Shown one piece after another: positions 59,731-64,000 of a stretch of 64,000 nucleotides of DNA (positions are counted from its first letter, which is position 1; every line of letters starts with the position of its first letter). Position numbers and translations under genes: made by a program. Under the pieces are notes generated by a model. It did no database searches. It saw nothing but the letters and a program-made list of their open reading frames with translations, and had not been told where the DNA came from. Source of the stretch: Tillandsia leiboldiana (Eukaryota > Streptophyta > Magnoliopsida > Poales > Bromeliaceae); contig CM055075.1 in assembly GCA_029204045.2 (NCBI GenBank), forward strand, positions 20,084,491-20,148,490, written 5' to 3'.

Positions 59731-60311
59731 GCCTTAATACACATAATTAAGGCAAAAATTATATCCAAACCGACTAGATTCTAAATCATATACTTAGAAT
59801 TTAGTCAAATCAAATTCAATCGAGCTCTCATATATAGAGTTCCTTCAAATCAACCCAACTAACCCTAATACATATATTTAGGGTCTAGTCAACCTTTTAC
59901 TCTAGCACATATATCTAGAGTGGAAATCAAATCAACTCACCTGATCCTAATACATATACTTAGGGTTAGTGAACCTTTTACTCTAGCACATATAACTAGA
60001 GTAAAAAACATATCAAGCTCGGCCAATCCTAATACATATAGGACTTAGCCATCTCCTACTTTCGAGTAGCATCAAATCCGACCCACTTCAATACATATCC
60101 TTGGGGTTTGGTCATGTCTCCACTTTGGAACATACGGCAAATGTGAAATCAAATATAATTGAACTCTAATACATATACTTAGAGCCAATTGAACCCAATT
60201 AAGCTCTAACACATATAATTAGAGTTTAATGTCGACTAGTCCTCAACACATATAATCGGGATCAAGTCAATTTCAAATCCAGCTAAATCCTAACACATAT
60301 ACTTAGGATTT
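59731..60311 (+). repeat. Array of about ten hairpins with ACATATA-type loops
   Basis: Perfect inverted repeats: GCCTTAAT/ATTAAGGC (59731-59753), ATTCTAA/TTAGAAT (59778-59800), ACCCTAA/TTAGGGT (59862-59884), ACTCTAG/CTAGAGT (59899-59921), CCTAA/TTAGG (59946-59964), TTTTACTCTAG/CTAGAGTAAAA (59976-60006), CTCTAA/TTAGAG (60164-60184), CTCTAA/TTAGAG extended to 12 pairs with one G-T (60198-60230), AAATCCTAA/TTAGGATTT (60285-60311). Loops are 7-9 bases, nearly all containing ACATATA or ACATA. Units near 60039, 60093 and 60250 are degenerate. Spacing is mostly 36-48 bp. Confidence 0.9.
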
Positions 60312-61789
60312 GGTCAATCATTAGGATACGATTTATTCTATCCTCCTCATAAAGGTCTCTTAATCGAAGGTACCCCAATCACATGGGGGTAATTAACAAT
60401 AGATGCTTGCGTCTATTGGAAGTCATGGATCCGCAATACTTGATACCCACATACACCCATCCACATACAAATATAAATCTGAATCGTGAATACCATCCCA
60501 CGGGAATCCCGAAAAAAAAAAAAAAGGTGAACCGCGCGAGATGAGTCATTCGAGATCGCAGACAACGCTGTGACGATCAATGCAACATGCTCAATGGCCA
60601 ACTGTCGGCAAATAGCCGGGATAGAATCAACAAGGAATCACTGACCGAATCCAACGAATCATATCACAAGTCTCAATATGTCACCGACCAATCAAGTCCA
60701 CTATTCCCGAATGAATGCCATAGTGTCACCGACCTATCAGGTCTATATAACTCGAACATCATGCAATGGGCACGAGATGTCCTAAATCACGAAGTCACCA
60801 AATCATACTATGTCTCTAGATCATGTGCTATAATCATGTCATATGAACTCTAGCAATCATAGATTACCGCTCTACTTCTAAGTCATGATGCAAATAGGAA
60901 AGTAGAGCAAACATGAACGAAGTGTGTAGTGCTCAAGTGCTCACATGCAAAGTGTGTAATCAAGAAATGAAACATGGGAGAAGGAATGTCTTCGAGCATG
61001 CACCACTGAACCAACGTCGGGTCGAAGTACTCACCTGAAGTTCGATGAAGCACCTAACGCCAAAAGTGATGCAACTAGTCACCTGTACCTACGAAAGGTA
61101 CTAAAAATCATAAACCACTCGATACTAAATACCACTGTAACCCACACGTCGACTCACACTCCGAGAACCATTCGGGCCATCGGTACCTTTTACCGATTCC
61201 CGGAACCTGCCGGAGATCCCCGGCAACTCATCGGAACACAACCGAACCCACACATTGTCCCAGAGAAATCCAACACTTACCAAAGACCACCCGCTGCCCC
61301 CAGACACTCAGATTTGGGTGTCCGGGCAGCAAGACACACAAACGACGCGAATTGGTGCGACTAACAAAAACCGAACAATACCTGGTTCCCAAATAGGCCA
61401 ATTTCGTCTCCGAAACCCACCGCAACCAATTCACTGCCTCTGGACATACGAGGAAGTAAGGATGACCAGCCAACCAGGCTCAATAACAAACAGAAAGCGT
61501 TCAAGTTGACAGAACTGAATTCCGGAACAAAACAGCGATCGGACGACCGATTTGGCCGATAATCGGGCCGGAAACCCAAAATAAACACTGCGATAGTCTA
61601 CAGACCTAGGACGACTAGTCCAAAGATCAAACACCGCTCAAACACGCTTCCCGAGGCAACTCTCATGCAACACTTGCGCAAACACCCCAAAACATACACT
61701 AAAAAGCAAGATAAATACATAAAAATACAATAATTAAACATTTACCAAAAATTCCCACGCTTTGGAATTCAACTAACACCACTGCTAGA
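60312..61789. other. Non-coding region, probably LTR of the minus-strand element ending at 63106
   Basis: No credible ORF. A pure A run (about 60510-60524) is present. Read on the minus strand the region has the feel of the long gypsy LTRs elsewhere in the window (phrases such as 'cccattgcatgatg'), but I could not align it firmly. Confidence 0.35.
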
Positions 61790-63106
61790 CAGGTCTCGTC
61801 GTTCTAAAGGCGATGCTCGTCGGAGCGAAAACGGGCACCGGAGAGCGCGCCGGAGCAAGCCGATCCACAAAATCCACTATTGCCGGGGCGGCGCGCAGCA
61901 CGGAGCAGCGTGCAGAACGAAGCGGCGCGCAAAACGAAGATGTGCGCAACACGGAGCAGTATGTAAGCAGTAACTTCTTGCAAGCAATAGGCTCGGGCGG
62001 CGCGCAAGCAGGGCCACGCGCAAATAGCGTGCAAGCTGTACGCGGCGCAGGCTGGGGCAACGCACGGCGCGGCCAGGCAAGGCGTGGCGCGCTGGCTGGC
62101 AGCAGGTGCGCGCGGCCAGCCAACAAGCAGCAGCAGGCGCGCAGGCTGGCAAGGGCGCGGGCGCAGGGCTGCAGGCGCGCGGGTGCGCAGGCGCTAGGGC
62201 ATGCGGGCGCGCGGCTGGCGATGCGCGAGCGTGCGGGCGCTAGGAGCAGATGGCCTGCGGCTCAACCCAAGCAGCGCGCAGCACAGGGGCGCAGGGACCG
62301 CGACAGCCTCCTCCACACGCGTGCGCTCATGAGTGCGGTGGCGGCAGGGAGTTGACGCCCAGATCTAGAGGTGGGAAGCCCGATCTTGCCTCCTCAGCCC
62401 CGGCGACGGCGACGGCTCCCTCGCGCAGCGTGCGTGCACCGTCCATGGGCGCGGCGGCTGCAAGGAGGGGGCGCCCAGATCCAGCCCCTTCCTAGCTACG
62501 GCTTCGACAACGGCGCGACGTCGACCAGTGCTAAGGGAGGAGGAAGAGGGGAGACGAAGGCTTCTTCTTCGAGGAGGCTGTGGAGGAGGAAGAAGGGTGA
62601 TTAGGGAATTAATTAGGGCTTATCAAGTCCTAATCCTAACCCAAAGTATACCCCTCCTAACTCAACATTTGGAGTAATTTCGTTCACGTCCTCAAGAAAA
62701 TATCTCTCCCTTTAACTCCAAAATTCTATTTTGAAATTTGAATTTTGAAAAACTGTGTCCAACGCCTGTCCACCCCAACTCAACGGGTTTCACGAATACC
62801 AGAGAAGAAAAACTGTGATTTTACCCGAAATCACAAAAATCGAGTTTACAGTCCGCTTTTCTCGCAAAACGCGCAGATCCGGAAGATCCGGATATCGGAT
62901 TTGAAATCTGATCGCACCACCGTCTTCAGCTCGATGACGCCATCTAAGTGATGATTTTCTTTCTTTGAAAGTCTCACCGGATCACGAAATTAATCATTTT
63001 ACAGAAAGAAACACCCTCACTAAAATTCCAGACTGTAAAAATTCAACTTAGATAAATTTTCTCATTTAAAGATTCAAATCCTGAAATTAAAGTTACAGAT
63101 ATTACA
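61790..63106 (-). mobile_element. Probable minus-strand gypsy-type LTR, 5' portion
   Basis: The minus strand starts TGTAATATCTGTAAC at 63106, a common style of gypsy LTR start, preceded by a purine-rich 'atagagggatat'. Downstream (decreasing coordinates) come AT-rich U3-like DNA and then a strongly GC-rich stretch (61830-62580) full of GCGCGC words, where open frames are compositional by-products. The 3' boundary is not visible and no target duplication pairs with it. Confidence 0.4.
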
Positions 63107-63341
63107 ATATCCCTCTATTTCTGACATACTCACTAGGAATATTAGAGAGATCCTTTTATTGGACTTATTGATTGATCAATACTCGTGGTTGGGATTATGC
63201 ATGCTTGTTTGGACATATGGATAGCTATGTTAGCACATAACCTTGCATGTGGATTTGATTATAATATTGAGGCCATGTAATTTACCTGGATGGTGAGTAC
63301 CACTTGGGGATATTTTTGGACATGCATAGGTGGATAGTTTA
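63107..63341. other. Short unassigned segment
   Basis: No ORF and no recognised repeat. It separates the two LTR starts. Confidence 0.4.
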
Positions 63342-64000
63342 TGTGATGATCCAGAATTCTACAGGGCTGTTACAGTGTGATCGGCAGCTTCTGGAGGCCT
63401 ACGGGGCATGTCGGCGGTGTTCGTGCGCCAATTTGGACTCAAGTGATGAGCTCCGGGCTTAAAATGGATCACGTGGGTGATCAGGGGGACCCCGTCGGAT
63501 GTTTAGAGGTGTTTTCGCGCAAATCGGATATCAAATTTGGACTCGGCGCGAAATTCGGATTGAAAATGCCTTTCCGGGAGCCTCCGGCAATTTATCGGAT
63601 TGGAATTTGGCAAAATGGACGCCGGATTTGGAATCAGCGCGCGAAAACGGTCAAAATGGGCTATTTACACTTATTTTTCGGAGTTGCTACAGTAATTTTA
63701 CTGTTCACTGCCGGAACAGTAATTTCGGCGATCGCCGGAGGCCGGCGGCGGCGGCGGGCAGTGTTGGCGGGCGGCGGCGCGGCCTCGGGCAGGCGGAACG
63801 GCGGCGGCACGCGGCGCGGGCAGGGCGCGGGCAGCGCGCGGGCGCGCGGGCAGGCGGGCGATCCACGCGGCCGGCATGCACCGAGGCGGGGGACACGTGG
63901 CATCATCCTATAGGTCGGCTCAGGGCGGTTGGTCTACGGAGTATTGAGGTTGGCTCACGGTTCATGGTGCACCGGAAGTGGACACGTGGCTGTATATCAT
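63342..64000 (+). mobile_element. Start of a second Tekay-like LTR, cut by the window end
   Basis: Begins TGTGATGATCC like the LTR at 10924 and keeps blocks in the same order: 'gaatttggcaaaatggacg' (63603), 'cagcgcgcgaaaacggtc' (63635), the inverted repeat TTACTGTTC/GAACAGTAA (63698-63722), a GC-rich stretch and CACGTG boxes (63894-63899, 63983-63988). The rest is clearly diverged. No polypurine tract precedes it, so it is a 5' LTR or a solo LTR. Confidence 0.8.
63698..63722 (+). other. Conserved LTR inverted repeat TTACTGTTC/GAACAGTAA
   Basis: Nine-base perfect arms around a 7-base centre. The counterpart at 11180-11203 has identical arms and a 6-base centre. Confidence 0.75.

Noticed and set aside
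59862..59964. Telomere-type CCCTAA/TTAGGG words
   Set aside because: Each occurs once as an arm of a hairpin and not as a tandem heptamer array.
59731..60311. CRISPR-like array
   Set aside because: Regular spacing suggested it, but the units are hairpins with varying arms, there are no unique spacers, and the setting is a plant retroelement cluster.
61813..62495. 180-codon frame rich in Arg, Ala and Gly
   Set aside because: Sequence is dominated by GCGC words and open in several frames; it fits LTR leader DNA and has no recognisable protein.
57123..63106. A single 6-kb LTR running on the minus strand
   Set aside because: TG...CA ends fit, but no target duplication matches (ACGCT versus ATATC) and the TATA box at 57896 points the other way.
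63377..63913. 178-codon frame at the right end
   Set aside because: It begins 35 bases after an LTR start and runs through conserved LTR landmarks.

Overview
The window looks like heterochromatic nuclear DNA of a flowering plant. It is almost entirely nested LTR retrotransposons, and I found no convincing host gene, tRNA, rRNA or organellar insert. The plant assignment rests on SIRE/Maximus-type Ty1/copia elements with an env-like third ORF, chromodomain Ty3/gypsy elements (Tekay/Del-like) with 3-5 kb LTRs, and initiator-Met tRNA primer sites. I cannot name the species. Many element boundaries are fixed to the base by 5-bp target-site duplications (TSDs).

Layer 0 is a decayed minus-strand gypsy element. 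Its pieces are: LTR scrap 199-246, pol remnant 247-1103, non-coding internal DNA 1104-1345 and 2653-3464, gag remnant and primer site 7787-8519, and its upstream LTR at 8528-8690, 34355-35411 and 57075-57122. Layer 1 lies inside it: a solo copia LTR (1351-2647, TSD ACCAA), a solo gypsy LTR (3470-7781, TSD ACAAG), copia element A on the plus strand (8696-34349, TSD GGCGT) and copia element B on the minus strand (35417-57074, TSD TTGCG/TTGTG). Layer 2 is a Tekay-like gypsy element inside the gag of A (10924-25683, TSD AAGAG) and a non-autonomous element with 4.8-kb LTRs and only 0.83 kb between them inside B (39184-49677, TSD GAACA). LTR-pair divergence counted by eye agrees with this order: about 0.1% for the non-autonomous element, 0.7% for Tekay, 1.5% for A and a few percent for B.

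Copia A and B share one layout: LTR, tRNA-Met primer site, gag with two zinc knuckles, protease, integrase, reverse transcriptase, RNase H, a polypurine tract, a promoter-like block, a leader with a likely 383/384-bp intron, an env-like ORF, the terminal polypurine tract, LTR. Both are dead through stops and frameshifts, and B has also lost its protease. The Tekay element appears broken only because of the assembly. A 100-N gap (18804-18903) separates two overlapping copies of the same 3.39 kb, and each copy has the good base where the other has the frameshift.

The right end (57123-64000) is different. A plus-strand LTR-like segment with a TATA box leads into about 2.1 kb of repeat families that are largely reiterated inverted repeats. 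One family (59731-60311) has about ten hairpins with a conserved ACATATA-type loop and arms that differ from unit to unit yet stay complementary. This is the most unusual signal in the window. It is followed by a probable minus-strand LTR starting at 63106 and by the first 659 bases of a second Tekay-like LTR at 63342.
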